A stretch of DNA of 24,509 bases from Amphimedon queenslandica. Lineage: Eukaryota; Porifera; Demospongiae; Haplosclerida; Niphatidae. A program made the position numbers and the translations under genes. Of the stretch, positions 1-9,758 are shown piece by piece; within the stretch, counting starts at the first letter, position 1, and each line of letters opens with the position of its first letter. The notes beneath the pieces were generated by a model, which had not been told where the DNA came from, ran no database searches, and saw nothing but the letters and a program-made list of their open reading frames with translations. The DNA is taken from NCBI RefSeq assembly GCF_000090795.2, contig NW_003546964.1, positions 11,269 through 35,777 on the forward strand, in the 5' to 3' direction.

Positions 1-47
1 AAAAGTACATTCATTTGATATATACATGATACATGTAGTTAACATAC

Positions 48-103
48 CTCAGAGCACTGGCCAGGTAAGTTATAACCAGACATGTACAGAGGAGAGTCTT
101 CAT
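48..103 (-). CDS. First coding exon of a secreted protein, copy A (signal peptide)
   Basis: On the minus strand an ATG at 103 opens a 56-nt coding exon reading MKTLLCTCLVITYLASAL and then two bases. It ends at a donor (GAG|gtatgtt) in phase 2. The peptide is a textbook signal sequence: a lysine near the start, a hydrophobic core, and a small-residue AxA-like end. A purine-rich (GAA)n stretch lies just upstream in the 5' leader, and a TATA box lies about 80 bp before the ATG. A near-identical exon with the same donor phase lies at 2339-2394. The rest of this gene would lie beyond the left edge of the window, so the mature protein cannot be named. The signal-peptide reading is fairly sure; expression is inferred. 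Confidence 0.6.
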
Positions 104-180
104 GTTTCTCAGCTTTCTTCTTCTTCTTCTTCTTTCTTCTTTTGTAGACTTTTAGAAATGGGATCAGTCTGATCGTATAC

Positions 181-187
181 TTTTATA
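181..187 (-). promoter_or_regulatory. TATA box for signal-peptide exon A
   Basis: On the minus strand CTATAAAAGT lies about 80 bases upstream of the ATG at 103. The same motif sits at a similar distance before the duplicate exon at 2339-2394. Confidence 0.5.
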
Positions 188-344
188 GAATACTTAGTTT
201 GTAAAAAATTTGATGATTATTGTTACTAAAATTTGACCAATAAACAAAGCCTCTGATTGTCAATATTAGAAGTAAAGCAACTATAATTTTGATGCAATTG
301 AAGCTGTGAACGTGAACAAATTACTCACAACTTGGCATTGTACT

Positions 345-505
345 TTGGCTGCTAACAAACTGTGCAAATAGATTTACTATCTACTAGTAATCACATGACT
401 GCATCCATTACGCTTGCTAGCCTTGGAGCTTGTTTGTACCTACAGATGAATAATTTGGATGCAGTCGTGTGATGACTAGTAGATATTAGATTTGTTCATT
501 CAATG
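345..505. repeat. Foldback element, family member 1
   Basis: An arm containing GATTTACTATCTACTAGTAA and CGACTGCATCC-like sequence is repeated as its reverse complement near 455-500. The same words recur in the foldback elements at 1520-1707 and 2572-2780. Boundaries are approximate and no coding sequence is evident. Confidence 0.5.
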
Positions 506-1519
506 TACCATTGATGCCCTGATATTGATGCCCTCAAACTTTGACAGGCAATATATTATATTCATTTACACATAAATCATGTCACTGCTGTTCATGATAT
601 TACCTGGCAGCATGAGTCCAGCTCTCTTGAGCAAAATTATTATCTCCATATTTGATGACAGCATTGATGCACTTCACAGTTACATGTACATCTTTGTTGT
701 GCTTTGTTTATAAATTTAAATTTAAATAAACTAGGCAACCATAAGCCCAACATCTTACTGAATTTATAATGACATTTTGCTCTGCTTGAACTTCTTAATT
801 CTCCAGCTTTATTAGCATGTGCTGATAAACTATTCTCTCCTCTTTTGCTACATGTCTCTCCATTTCTCCTTTTTCATACAAACAATTGGATTCGTTTGTT
901 TTCATATTCCTCTCCCCACAACCCTATCTATTCCTTTTTTCTTAAAGTCATGTGCAATATGTGAATAATGTAATCCCAGCAAATAAATAATGTTGTAATA
1001 GTGTAAATGTACACTGCACATATGTATATAGCTGCATGAACTGTAAAATTGTAAGTAACAGACCAATAATACTTCATGGCTTCATGCCAATTTTGTGTTG
1101 AATACAATAAATCGATAATTAAATCACATACCAATTACATGAATACATGCTAAGACCAATTGGAGTATGAGGCTTCCAGTGTGTAGACAATTACAAAAGC
1201 ATTAAATGTATCTTTATGTTCATAAATGTCACCATACATTTGCATGATCCATTAGCATGATCATGCATACTGGTATTAGATCTATCACTGAACATATATT
1301 AAGCAGAATATAGTGAAGAGCCTTCTCTCTTCTATGCCACATCATACTGCAGTAAAGGTTGTCACTGGTTACGTAAATGACATTTAGAAGTGAGACTATT
1401 TTATTATGCTATTATAATTTCTTGTATTATGCTATTTTATTATTAAGCTAAGAATACCTCCTATCATAGTCTTCCTTCTGCATATACATCAATATCAATG
1501 TTTGCATTATAAACAAATA
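506..1519. other. AT-rich non-coding stretch
   Basis: I see no convincing exon here. The minus-strand open frame near 928-1134 is low-complexity and AT-driven. This stretch and the flanking foldback elements would be intron of the gene starting at 2394 if that gene is functional. Confidence 0.4.
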
Positions 1520-1707
1520 CATTGTGTGCCACAGTGCTAGGTACAGACATGTTACAAGGCCGAATGTATATACCGGATGTAGTCGTGTGATAGTAGATAG
1601 TAGATCTATTTGTACAGTTTGTTAGCAGCCAAAGTATAATGCCAACTTGTGAGTACACGACTGCATCTGGTGTAACTTGTCTGTACCCAGCACTGTGGCA
1701 CACAATG
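1520..1707. repeat. Foldback element, family member 2
   Basis: The first 30 bases (CATTGTGTGCCACAGTGCT...) and the last 30 are reverse complements with about one mismatch. Internal words (GCTGCTAACAAACTGTACAA, CGACTGCATC) match the other two foldback copies. The open frame across it is a by-product of the palindrome. Confidence 0.6.
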
Positions 1708-2338
1708 TATTTGCTTAATAATGCAAGCATTGATATTAATGTAATTGCAGAAAGAAGACTATGAAGGGAAGTATTCATAACTTAATAATAGCTATGAATC
1801 TCAGCAATATAGACAAGGTATAGATAGCGTACCATAATACAATAAATTAATAGCATAATAAAATTGTAGTTTATATGAGCATGACAGTTTCATTTCTAAT
1901 TCTAAATGTCAAGAATGACTGGGGGGCTCTTTATTGTTATTCTTACTGAATGATCAATAATGTACCGGTACACCTATATGCATCATGATGCACTTCTCTA
2001 GTAATAAATAGATGATTTAAATTTAGTGTGATGCATTAATTTTTATGTCTCTTTAGTTGTCTATACACTGAGAGTATCACAAGGAGTTTGCAACAGGCCA
2101 AATTTACAGAAAAATCTTCTTATATTATATTTTAATTAAATTAAATTATTAAAGTAAATTAAAGTAAATTAAAATAAATTAAATTAAAATTAATATAAAC
2201 CTGGAGTATCCGCCACACTCATTGGTTATTATTATTGGTTAGAGATAGGCCAGTCAATAGCACTGCATGTATAGGAGAAAAGTAACATTCATTTGATACA
2301 TACATTGTACATGATAGATCTACATGTAGTTAACACAC

Positions 2339-2394
2339 CTCAGAGCACTGGCCAGGTGAGTAATAACCAGACATGTACAGAGGAGGGTCTTCAT
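2339..2394 (-). CDS. First coding exon of a secreted protein, copy B (signal peptide)
   Basis: The minus-strand ATG at 2394 opens a 56-nt exon reading MKTLLCTCLVITHLASAL plus two bases, then the donor GAG|gtgtgtt, again phase 2. It differs from copy A by one residue (His for Tyr). Its donor is GTGTGT rather than GTATGT, which is weaker. A TATA box (CTATAAAAGGG) is present about 75 bases upstream. No convincing second exon could be found in the 2.2 kb between this exon and copy A. It is therefore either a gene with a long, repeat-filled first intron, an alternative promoter and first exon for the copy A gene, or a truncated duplicate. Confidence 0.5.
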
Positions 2395-2465
2395 GTTTCA
2401 CAGCTTTCCTTCTTTGTCATATTCTTCTTCTGTGAGATTTTTAGAAATGTGATCTGATCATTCCC

Positions 2466-2472
2466 TTTTATA
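2466..2472 (-). promoter_or_regulatory. TATA box for signal-peptide exon B
   Basis: On the minus strand CTATAAAAGGG is a good TATA consensus, placed about 75 bases before the ATG at 2394. Confidence 0.55.
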
Positions 2473-2571
2473 GAATACCAAGTTTGTAGAAAAATTTGAA
2501 GACTCTGTTTTTACTAAATTTGGAAGATTCTCTTAATAAATTTTGACCAATAAGCAAAAAAGCAAGTACTT

Positions 2572-2780
2572 TAGCTGCTAACAAACTCCATGAGTAGGTC
2601 TACTATCTGACACGACTGCATGCATCCTTTACACTTGGCCTTAAAACTTGTCTGTGCCTAGTGTGGCACTATACTATCATTACCATAATAGGTCAGTACA
2701 GACAAGTTGTAAGGCCAAGTGTAACGGATACTTGCAGTTGAGTGAGATAGTAAATCTACTAATGCAGTTGTTAGCAGCCT
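2572..2780. repeat. Foldback element, family member 3
   Basis: Left-arm words GCTGCTAAC, TCTACTATCT and ACACTTGGCCTTA return inverted in the right arm as TAAGGCCAAGTGTA, AGATAGTAAATCTAC and GTTAGCAGC. The arms are about 90 bases, with a short unpaired centre. This is the clearest member of the family. Confidence 0.65.
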
Positions 2781-3489
2781 TTGCTCAGCCAAAATGGTAG
2801 TAGGGATGGATGTAATAGAATCAACATAATGATATTATTGCCAACACAAGCAGTGATTATAGCAAAAGAAGAGAGAGTATAGTTGATCAATAAACAAGTC
2901 AGTGGACTACAGTGTTGTAAAGTGTACTCAAGTTGTTCTTTTGATAAACAGCACTGAGCTATTACAAATGACAACAAAATTATTGAGATCTATAATTGCA
3001 TCTTAAAATCCAGTGAGCCAATGCTGTTTAAAATGAGAAAAGATGACTATGATAATCTAGGGCAGCTGAGAGCTCTTGCAGTGGACTTAAGGACAGACTT
3101 CTGTACAACCTCATCAATATAAATACTTCAATGATGCCTTCTAGTATAAATAGTTTGTACATTCTCAGGTATACTGTCCCAACTGAGTTTGACCCAAGAA
3201 AAACTGTGAATAACCTTTTATAGGAATGTGGGACAAGGATGAAACTTTCACAGATTCTTAGTCACCCAATGCCATCAAAGGATCTCAGGTCTTGAGTCTC
3301 TCAGCCCTTGGGAACCTAGGAACTAAGACTGATGCAGAAATTAAATGCTTTGAAATTATTTAAGCCAGAGTAAGTGATTGCACAGATCAAATGGATCACG
3401 CATTTTAAGCAGATTTTAAGGTTTAATTATACAGTGCATTCTATGTTTAAAAGTCACTCCCTAGAACATGACTATTTATAATAACAATA
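2781..3489. other. Intergenic stretch with no recognised gene
   Basis: Open frames here are short and on the minus strand overlap the foldback element. Nothing with domain-like composition was found. Confidence 0.4.
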
Positions 3490-3532
3490 GTAATAATAAT
3501 AATAATAATAATGATGATGATGATGATGATGA
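3490..3532. repeat. Compound microsatellite (AAT)n then (GAT)n
   Basis: About eight AAT-type units pass directly into seven or eight GAT units. Confidence 0.9.
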
Positions 3533-3553
3533 TATTGATTTTAATGATTTTTT

Positions 3554-3730
3554 GCTGCTGGTGTCCCATCAAGTCTTTAACCTTTAGGTTTATTGAGATC
3601 TGATGTTAAGAGGCCTGATGGCGTCACTTTGATTCCTTGGTCTCGTGGTAGGCCATTCAGTGGTCTGGGATGCTACTATCCCTGATTCTCTGGCTCCTTC
3701 ATATTGTAATGTTGTGACTTCTGGTCAGTA
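3554..3730 (+). mobile_element. LINE (non-LTR retrotransposon) ORF fragment, dead
   Basis: Plus-strand translation gives AGVPSSL, a stop in place of a Glu codon, then PLGLLRSDVKRPDGVTLIPW and SRGRP. After a one-base frame change it continues VVWDATIPDSLAPSYCNVVT. This LRSD-x-KRPDG-TL-PW ... VWDAT-PD-LA-SY signature is the region downstream of reverse transcriptase in many animal LINE ORF2 proteins. A second fragment with the same motifs is at 15335-16130 on the minus strand. The stop and the frameshift make it a relic. Confidence 0.7.
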
Positions 3731-3744
3731 ATTATCCTAATTAT

Positions 3745-4138
3745 AATAATGTCAATCAGACATATTTTGATTGTGTTAGTCTCACTCAAGGATCATCTCA
3801 CAAACATATCTGGAGTTTCATGGCTGGACCTACTCAAGCTACTCCTAATGCTTACAACTGTCTGTGTTCATCTGACAGTACAAGAGCCATCCAGTCATTT
3901 ATTGGTAATCACAATTATTGTGAGTCTGGAAACCCAAACAATGTTGCTTCATCCATCCTATATACAATAGATCCAGTCCTCATTGGGATGGTAAGAACTG
4001 TCAACATATCTTCCATGGTTTTACAGAGATTTTGGGAATATTAGCAGTAGTGAATACCTTGAACTAAGGATTCGTGGCAATGAAGGTGCAAATGATAAAG
4101 ACAGCCCAGTTGGCCTGATAGAAACTTACATAAAATAA
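3745..4138 (+). pseudogene. Decayed exon of an invertebrate secreted domain (VSLT-HIW type)
   Basis: A plausible acceptor (gtcaatcag) is followed by a frame reading CVSLTQGSSHKHIWSFMAGP and later CLCSSD, SFIGNHNYCESG and LYTIDPVLIG. Two frame changes later it reads WDGKNCQ, then SSSEYLELRIRGNEGA and ends ETYIK before TAA at 4136-4138. An AATAAA follows at once. I recognise this as the C-terminal domain often seen in sponge and cnidarian collagen-like secreted proteins, whose usual core is DGVSLTHG...HIWTFA, a cysteine-rich middle and an E-x-R-x-C end. The usual CC motif and several cysteines are missing and two frameshifts are needed, so it is probably dead. The family assignment is from memory of motif shape. 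Confidence 0.5.
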
Positions 4139-5080
4139 AACTTTATTTTATTTCAGATTTTTCATATCAAATGTAGTGTTCGAATAATCATTTTAGTTAG
4201 AATTACAATGAAATGCATTTTAAAATTATAACGCAATGACAAAGCCACAAGTAGAAGACAGTATATAATTATGTAATGACAAACTACCAAGTCAAAGAGT
4301 TTGTCATGACTATTAAAAGTACATCAGAAAAAAGAGAGCTAGAGGGGAAGAGGTAAATTTAAAATGAACATTAAACAAAAATTGAATTTGCTGGAAGACG
4401 GTAAACATTTGTACTTGAAGGTATTTAAAGGAGGGTACTTAAGAAGAGGTGAAGTAGAGAAATTAAGTTTGTTTAGATATATTAGTTTTTGAGAAAGAAT
4501 AGAAGACAGAGTACCAGCTGAGCTGCTCTACAGTCTTCGCTGCTGTATTAGTAACTGGAAGTGTTGAGCTCAATCAAGTTACATGCACTCAAATAGAGCA
4601 ATCTTTTGTAGTAAAACCATGATTCTGAAGTCCTCCACTGGATGGTGCATGTGGCAATTCCTAAAAGAGTTAATTGACAGACACAGAGTGAGCACCTGTT
4701 GTATATGTGGCCAAAAAATATCATGTAAAACTTAAAGAGCAACAATTTACATAAATATGCAGCAGTAAAATTAGTTTTTCTTAATATAAACTTCCTCTGA
4801 ATTGAAAATAAATTACATGACTTATAAAGCCATACAGTATGCTACATACAAAAATCTCTTCCATTTTTGTCAATACTTGCCCTCTAACTAATAATACAAA
4901 AAGCATTATCAATAAATGTATGTTGTAATTCATAAACAGTATAAACTAAATAAATTTCAGAAACAAAAAGCATCAAAAACTTTAAAGATACAAAAGTAAA
5001 TTGGAGAAAAATGATAGCGGTACATCTATTATCACAAATTAATGCATTATGATCCCACAAAAGAGACTTGAATAATAAAC
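4139..5080. other. AT-rich stretch with no recognised gene
   Basis: Short minus-strand frames here lack domain-like composition. Nothing else was recognised. Confidence 0.4.
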
Positions 5081-5084
5081 ACAT

Positions 5085-5512
5085 ACATGTAATAGTCTTT
5101 TTAGATCACAAAAGCCATAAAGTGTATGATTCACAATAAAATTGCAAACATAATATGAAATGGTAAATTTCTGATCGTTTTGGAAATGAATCCTCTTTAT
5201 CAAGCTATAACACAATATAGCTATTCTTATAAACAAAAATGTGATCCCAATCATTTACAAAGTAACAAAGCCAAAACCTCACGCAACAGAAATTTTATGA
5301 TGCTAACATTGTAAAAAAAGGAAGAAAGAATAGAAAAATAGACAATTACTAATACAGGGGTAGAGTGAGACATTTCGCATTTATCAAAAGATAAATCCCA
5401 ACCTGGACCACGAGGAGGTAGTCTCACATTTCCAGGTCAAAACCAATGCAAGACATTAAAGCAGTCAGGTGTAACTCAGTGTCCCATTTGCCACATAAAG
5501 TACAATATATAT
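5085..5512. repeat. Direct repeat, left copy, flanking the TRIM-NHL gene
   Basis: Sequence from the GTAATAGTC region through CCACGAGGAGGTAGTCTCAC to GCCACATAAAGTAC recurs in the same orientation at 9338-9758 with small indels. On the minus strand both copies keep the frame CGKWDTELHLTALM ending in GFDLEM and a stop. This may be coincidence or the last exon of something duplicated. Confidence 0.75.
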
Positions 5513-5615
5513 TACACTTTATGCTACTTTAAATTGCAAGCCACTACAACAGCACAGTGCAACATAAATAGTACCTGTTCTACAATATCACTACCATGTA
5601 ATGACTACAATAACA

Positions 5616-5984
5616 GCTGCCACCCAAATCATGGTACGGCATCAAGTAGTTGTACTGTCATGATTTTCACAGATTCACATGTAGCTGTCAATGAAAGTTG
5701 CCACCCAAAGCATGGTACAACTTCCACAGCCTGCTTGCATGCCTCAAATAAAGTGTGGCATGGTTGCAATGTTGCCACCCAAAGCGTAGTACAACTTTCA
5801 CAACCTGCTTGCAAGCCACCAACACAGTGTGGTATGGTTATCACATGCTACCACCCAAAGCGTGGTACAGCATGAGGTACAAGTACAGTATGTACAGCGT
5901 GCTTCACCAATATAATGACAACAGCTTCACAATAGCTGCATCAAGTATTTGCTGCATCAGTTGCCACCCAAAGCGTGGTACAAC
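5616..5984. repeat. Array of five short stem-loops built on one motif
   Basis: Five copies of a 25-30 base motif lie at 5616-5640, 5697-5721, 5771-5795, 5844-5874 and 5960-5984. Each has a left stem, CCAC (or similar), a 7-base loop near CCAAAGC, GTGG (or similar), TA, and a right stem. Outer stems differ but stay paired: GTTG/CAAC in copies 2, 3 and 5, GCTG/CGGC (one G-T wobble) in copy 1, and CATGCT/AGCATG in copy 4. Spacing is about 81, 74, 76 and 113 bases. The spacing is not a multiple of three and the reading frame changes between copies, so this is not a protein repeat. Confidence 0.75.
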
Positions 5985-6030
5985 TTCAATATTACATGAA
6001 TTACCACAGCTTAACAAGTATTACGCATAA

Positions 6031-6576
6031 AAATACATTCTACAAACACATCTCTGCTATTTATAATAATGTGCTGCAAAGGTTAGGCAAATGATTATGA
6101 ATGTGAACAATACAGGGAGCAAGTGTACATTCCAACACAATGACTAAAAGCCTAGCATTAGCAATCAAACATACTATCTACAAATATACACAAAATATGA
6201 AGAAGTCAAACTCTAACAATTATAACTAAATCTCTTTGTGACTAACATATTACAAGTAAGTAATTAACTAAACCAGAAAAAATACTGAAACTAAGTAAAA
6301 CAACAAGTTTGAGTGGAGGAAAAGTAGAAAGAAAGAAATAACAATTCACAATGAATTGACAGTTTGATAGTGTGGACTGTGTAGTCAATAAATTTAACAG
6401 TTATAATGTTGGGTGGGTATGTATGTATACAGTAGTAGATTGGGTGTGACCATGCATGTGTGCATAGATTGTCTTCAAGTACAAGCAGCAATCTTTGTCT
6501 CCTGACTCTCCTCTCCAACTATTAATAGAGTTTAAGTGAGTCAAAAATATTGTCTAATATCAATTAGACTATTCAG
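6031..6576. other. 5' flank of the TRIM-NHL gene
   Basis: AT-rich, with no recognised coding sequence. It ends in CAGTTTTATAG, a good 3' splice acceptor 14 bases before the TRIM start codon. A 5' leader intron is therefore likely and its first exon should lie within or upstream of this stretch. Confidence 0.4.
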
Positions 6577-6590
6577 TTTTATAGGCAATA

Positions 6591-8753
6591 ATGGCAGAAA
6601 ACACAAGTCCAGCTATCACTATGACTTGTGAGGTTTGTTCAGAGTATTACACTGACCCCTTCATGCTTCCCTGTCTTCACTCATTCTGTAAGAAGTGTCT
6701 AATAAAAGCTAAAGAGCAGGAAGGTGGTACTGGTACCTCATTAAAGTGTCCAACGTGTGACACTAGCATTAATTTACCTGATGGTAAAATTGAAGGCCTC
6801 ACTCAAAACCTTTGGCTTGAACATAAATCAAAAGAGGCTTCAATCAAAAAGAAGATTCTTAGTAAAAAAGCAATATTGTGTGATAGATGTGATGATTCCA
6901 GTGATGCAGCTACCGTGTATTGCTGTGATTGCAGCCAGTTTTTGTGCGATTATTGTAAAAAAGGTCATGAGCGAAACAAGAAAGAAGCTAATCATGAATT
7001 AATCAATCTAGAAACAAAGGAATCCATTGAACTGCCTACTGTTAAGCATGAAGAGGGGTATTGCACACGGCATTTCGATCAAAAGCTGATTTACTATTGT
7101 AATGATTGTGAAAAATTAGTTTGTCCTAACTGCCTCCCAATCAAACACAAGGATCACAATGTAGAAGATTACATTGATGTAGGAGAAACAGCACGTAAAG
7201 CATTAAAGGAGAGCGTTGCTTGTTGTGACAGAATAATTTCTCAAGTCACTGAAGCTATAGCTAATCGAGAGAAAATGCTAGAGCAGATAGCAACAAGTAA
7301 AGAAGAAGTAAGGCAGGAAATCAAGGAAACGTTTGAAGAGCTTAAAGCTGTTTTAGATAAGAGATGCAATGATCTACTAATGGAGACAGAAGAGATTGCT
7401 AGCGCTAAGAGGAACTCTGTGAAGGGGCTGTTGGACAGGTTTCGTAAACTGGTAAAACAGGTTTCTCATGGTCGTCATCTTGCATCATCAGTGAGTGAGC
7501 GTACTGATCCAGGTGAAGTTCTCAGTGTTAAGAAGCTAATCACCAATCAACTAGAGGAATGCATTGAAGAGTATAAGAAGCTACCTCTAGAAACACAAGA
7601 AAATGAAGCAATTTTAACTTGTCTTGATACATCTACTTTGCGTAAAGAGATCAATGAGTTTGGAAGTGTCTCTTATGTACATATAGCCACATATTCTATT
7701 GATAGTGGGTTAGCTATTCCACTGGCAACAGTAGAGAAAGAAAGGAAATTCAAAGTGTCTCTACCAGCAGGCATTGATAAAGCAGCAAGCTATTTGAAGG
7801 CTTCCTTTATCAAAAGTGATGGTAGTAAAGAGGAGGGTAAAGTTGTTATAGTTCCTGATAACAACATAGCCATTGTATCATGCACACCTCAAAGTATTGG
7901 TGGATATGAACTATCAGTGACTATAAGAGGTCATCATATTAAAGGCAGTCCTTATCAACTGTCAGTAAAAGCATCAAGAGACTATACCACACTAACTAAC
8001 CAGAGATCCTTTAATGTGGGAAGTGGTACTACTGGTGTCGCTGTTCATACTAATGGTGTAGTATTTGCTGGTAGTAGAGATGGGTTTGTTCAAGTATTTT
8101 CTGAGGATGGTACTGCAGTAAGAAGGATTGGATTTAAAGGTAATAGTGATGGACAATTTCAACAACCATGGGGCTTATTGGTGGTAGGAGACAGGCTCTA
8201 TGTGTCAGATGATATTCTTCATCGTGTGCAGTATTTCTCAGCTACTACTGGTCAGTATATTGGTCAGTTTGGTAGTAGAGGTAATGGAAATGGACAATTC
8301 TCTAGTCCTCGTGGTGTATCTATCAATGGTAAAGGTAATATATTAGTAGCTGATTCTAACAACAAAAGAGTGCAAGTGTTTGAAGAAGATGGTACATTTG
8401 TACAAGTCATACAGTGTTATGGTAAAGCCACCAATGTGGCAGTAGATAATGAAGGAAAGATACACGTCACCATTCAAAGTCAAAATTATATTCAAATTTT
8501 TTCTCCTGATTGTAAAACTTCATTTAATCTAGCTTGTAAGTTTATTTGTCCTAACGGTATTGCTATTGATGATGAAGGATATATCTTTGTATCAGTTTAT
8601 AATGGTGGTACCTTTTCTCTTCATTTATTGAGTCCTAACAGGAAACAAGTCAAATTAATCTCAGGATTGTCTGACCCATGGGGTATAGCACTGTCTAATG
8701 ATGGATATATTTATGTAGCTGAAAATAAAAACAACTGTATAATGAAATATTAA
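6591..8753 (+). CDS. TRIM-NHL protein (RING, B-boxes, coiled coil, filamin, NHL)
   Basis: A single open frame of 720 residues. Residues 13-56 form a RING finger (C13xxC16, C28xH30xxC33xxC36, C53xxC56), the E3 ubiquitin-ligase module. Two B-box zinc fingers follow at about 96-138 and 154-195. A charged, heptad-like coiled coil runs to about 320, a filamin-type Ig repeat covers about 372-462 (it ends GSPYQLSV), and NHL beta-propeller repeats fill about 470-720 (FGSRGNGNGQFSSPRGVS; ILVADSNNKRVQVF). This is the full order of TRIM2/TRIM3/TRIM71-class proteins, and 720 residues is typical. Such proteins are cytosolic ubiquitin ligases or RNA regulators with the propeller as target-binding face. Which target applies here cannot be told. 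The ATG sits in CAATAATGG, a fair start context, just after a likely acceptor. Orthology to any one vertebrate TRIM is not claimed, since sponges carry many paralogues. Confidence 0.93.
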   Translation: MAENTSPAITMTCEVCSEYYTDPFMLPCLHSFCKKCLIKAKEQEGGTGTSLKCPTCDTSINLPDGKIEGLTQNLWLEHKSKEASIKKKILSKKAILCDRCDDSSDAATVYCCDCSQFLCDYCKKGHERNKKEANHELINLETKESIELPTVKHEEGYCTRHFDQKLIYYCNDCEKLVCPNCLPIKHKDHNVEDYIDVGETARKALKESVACCDRIISQVTEAIANREKMLEQIATSKEEVRQEIKETFEELKAVLDKRCNDLLMETEEIASAKRNSVKGLLDRFRKLVKQVSHGRHLASSVSERTDPGEVLSVKKLITNQLEECIEEYKKLPLETQENEAILTCLDTSTLRKEINEFGSVSYVHIATYSIDSGLAIPLATVEKERKFKVSLPAGIDKAASYLKASFIKSDGSKEEGKVVIVPDNNIAIVSCTPQSIGGYELSVTIRGHHIKGSPYQLSVKASRDYTTLTNQRSFNVGSGTTGVAVHTNGVVFAGSRDGFVQVFSEDGTAVRRIGFKGNSDGQFQQPWGLLVVGDRLYVSDDILHRVQYFSATTGQYIGQFGSRGNGNGQFSSPRGVSINGKGNILVADSNNKRVQVFEEDGTFVQVIQCYGKATNVAVDNEGKIHVTIQSQNYIQIFSPDCKTSFNLACKFICPNGIAIDDEGYIFVSVYNGGTFSLHLLSPNRKQVKLISGLSDPWGIALSNDGYIYVAENKNNCIMKY

Positions 8754-8764
8754 TGCAGTCGTTC

Positions 8765-8781
8765 AATAAAAGTGCAATAAA
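8765..8781 (+). terminator. Polyadenylation signals of the TRIM-NHL gene
   Basis: Two AATAAA hexamers lie 12 and 23 bases after the stop codon, giving a very short 3' UTR. Confidence 0.6.
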
Positions 8782-8890
8782 CCAGATACACTAACAATAT
8801 TATTCACAATTTACAGTGTATGGTATGAACTGAAATTTTGTTTCCCTTTAAATGTATTTTCCCTTTCCAGTTTATCTTTCACATGCAGTT

Positions 8891-8914
8891 ACACACACAC
8901 ACACACACACACAC
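8891..8914. repeat. (CA)n microsatellite
   Basis: Twelve uninterrupted AC dinucleotides. Confidence 0.9.
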
Positions 8915-9077
8915 TTTTTCTTCCTTCTTCCATCTACCCTCCCAACTTCTCTATTCACCTTAAGTGAATATTAATTATTATTGTTAGTAATATTAATTTG
9001 ATTCAAAATTTTGAAAATAAAGAAAAAGTATAAAATCTCAATTTTATTCCATCTCTAAACAAAGTTTAATAATAGTC

Positions 9078-9125
9078 ATGATCATGACATGAATCACATG
9101 ATCATGACATGAATCACATGATCAT
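9078..9125. repeat. Short tandem repeat with palindromic 20-bp unit
   Basis: ATGATCATGACATGAATCAC is repeated slightly more than twice. ATGATCAT within it is self-complementary. The rest of 8782-9337 holds no recognisable gene. Confidence 0.8.
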
Positions 9126-9337
9126 CTATGTTCTTGGTTTCCCTCATCATGAGCCATAACCTCCATTTTCTAATACAACTATGTCTCTCTTTCCTCTCCT
9201 AACATTATACTTTCCTTATCCACTTCCCTTAGATATGCACTCAAAAATAACATCATTATAAATTCAATTTTTTTAATTTTCAAAATATTATGATTATGAA
9301 GATAAATATCTTCACATTCCTACACATAAATTTCACG

Positions 9338-9758
9338 CAATAGTCACAAAGCCATACAGTGTACGATTCATAAAAATATTACTTACATGTAATGGTGCAA
9401 TTTCTGATCATTTTGGAAATGAATACTCCTTATCAAGCCATAACACAATATAGCTATTTTCATAAACAAAAATGTAATGCTGATCATTTACAAAGTATCA
9501 AAGCCAAAACCTCATGCAACATAAATTTTACCATGCTAACATTGTAAAAAAGGAAGAAAGAATAAAAATTTTGTTATAAGGAGAAATAGAAAATTAATAA
9601 TACAAAAGTAGAGTGAGACATTTAACATTTATCAAAAGATAAATCCCAACCTGAACCACGAGGAGGTAGTCTCACATTTCCAGGTCAAAACCAATGCAGC
9701 ACATTAAAGCAGTCAGATGTAACTCAGTGTCCCATTTGCCACATAAAGTACCATATAC
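9338..9758. repeat. Direct repeat, right copy, flanking the TRIM-NHL gene
   Basis: It matches 5085-5512 in the same orientation, including the ACCACGAGGAGGTAGTCTCA block and the shared minus-strand tail frame. The two copies bracket the stem-loop array and the TRIM-NHL gene. Confidence 0.75.

Larger units (their letters stand above)
2277..2570. repeat. Duplicate of the promoter and first-exon segment at 1-260
   Basis: This stretch matches the left end of the window over leader, exon 1, donor, TATA box and upstream sequence, with small indels. The pair is a direct duplication about 2.3 kb apart. Confidence 0.7.

Noticed and set aside
1464..1778. 104-residue minus-strand open frame
   Set aside because: It is produced by the foldback element at 1520-1707; composition is not domain-like.
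5534..6030. Cysteine/histidine-rich open frames (CHPKHGTT repeats) over the stem-loop array
   Set aside because: Repeat spacing of 81, 74, 76 and 113 bases changes frame between copies, so the protein repeat is not maintained.
5085..9758. LTR-retrotransposon-like structure (direct repeats around an intronless gene)
   Set aside because: No TG...CA repeat ends, primer-binding site or gag/pol were seen, and the gene between is a TRIM-NHL with a likely 5' leader intron.
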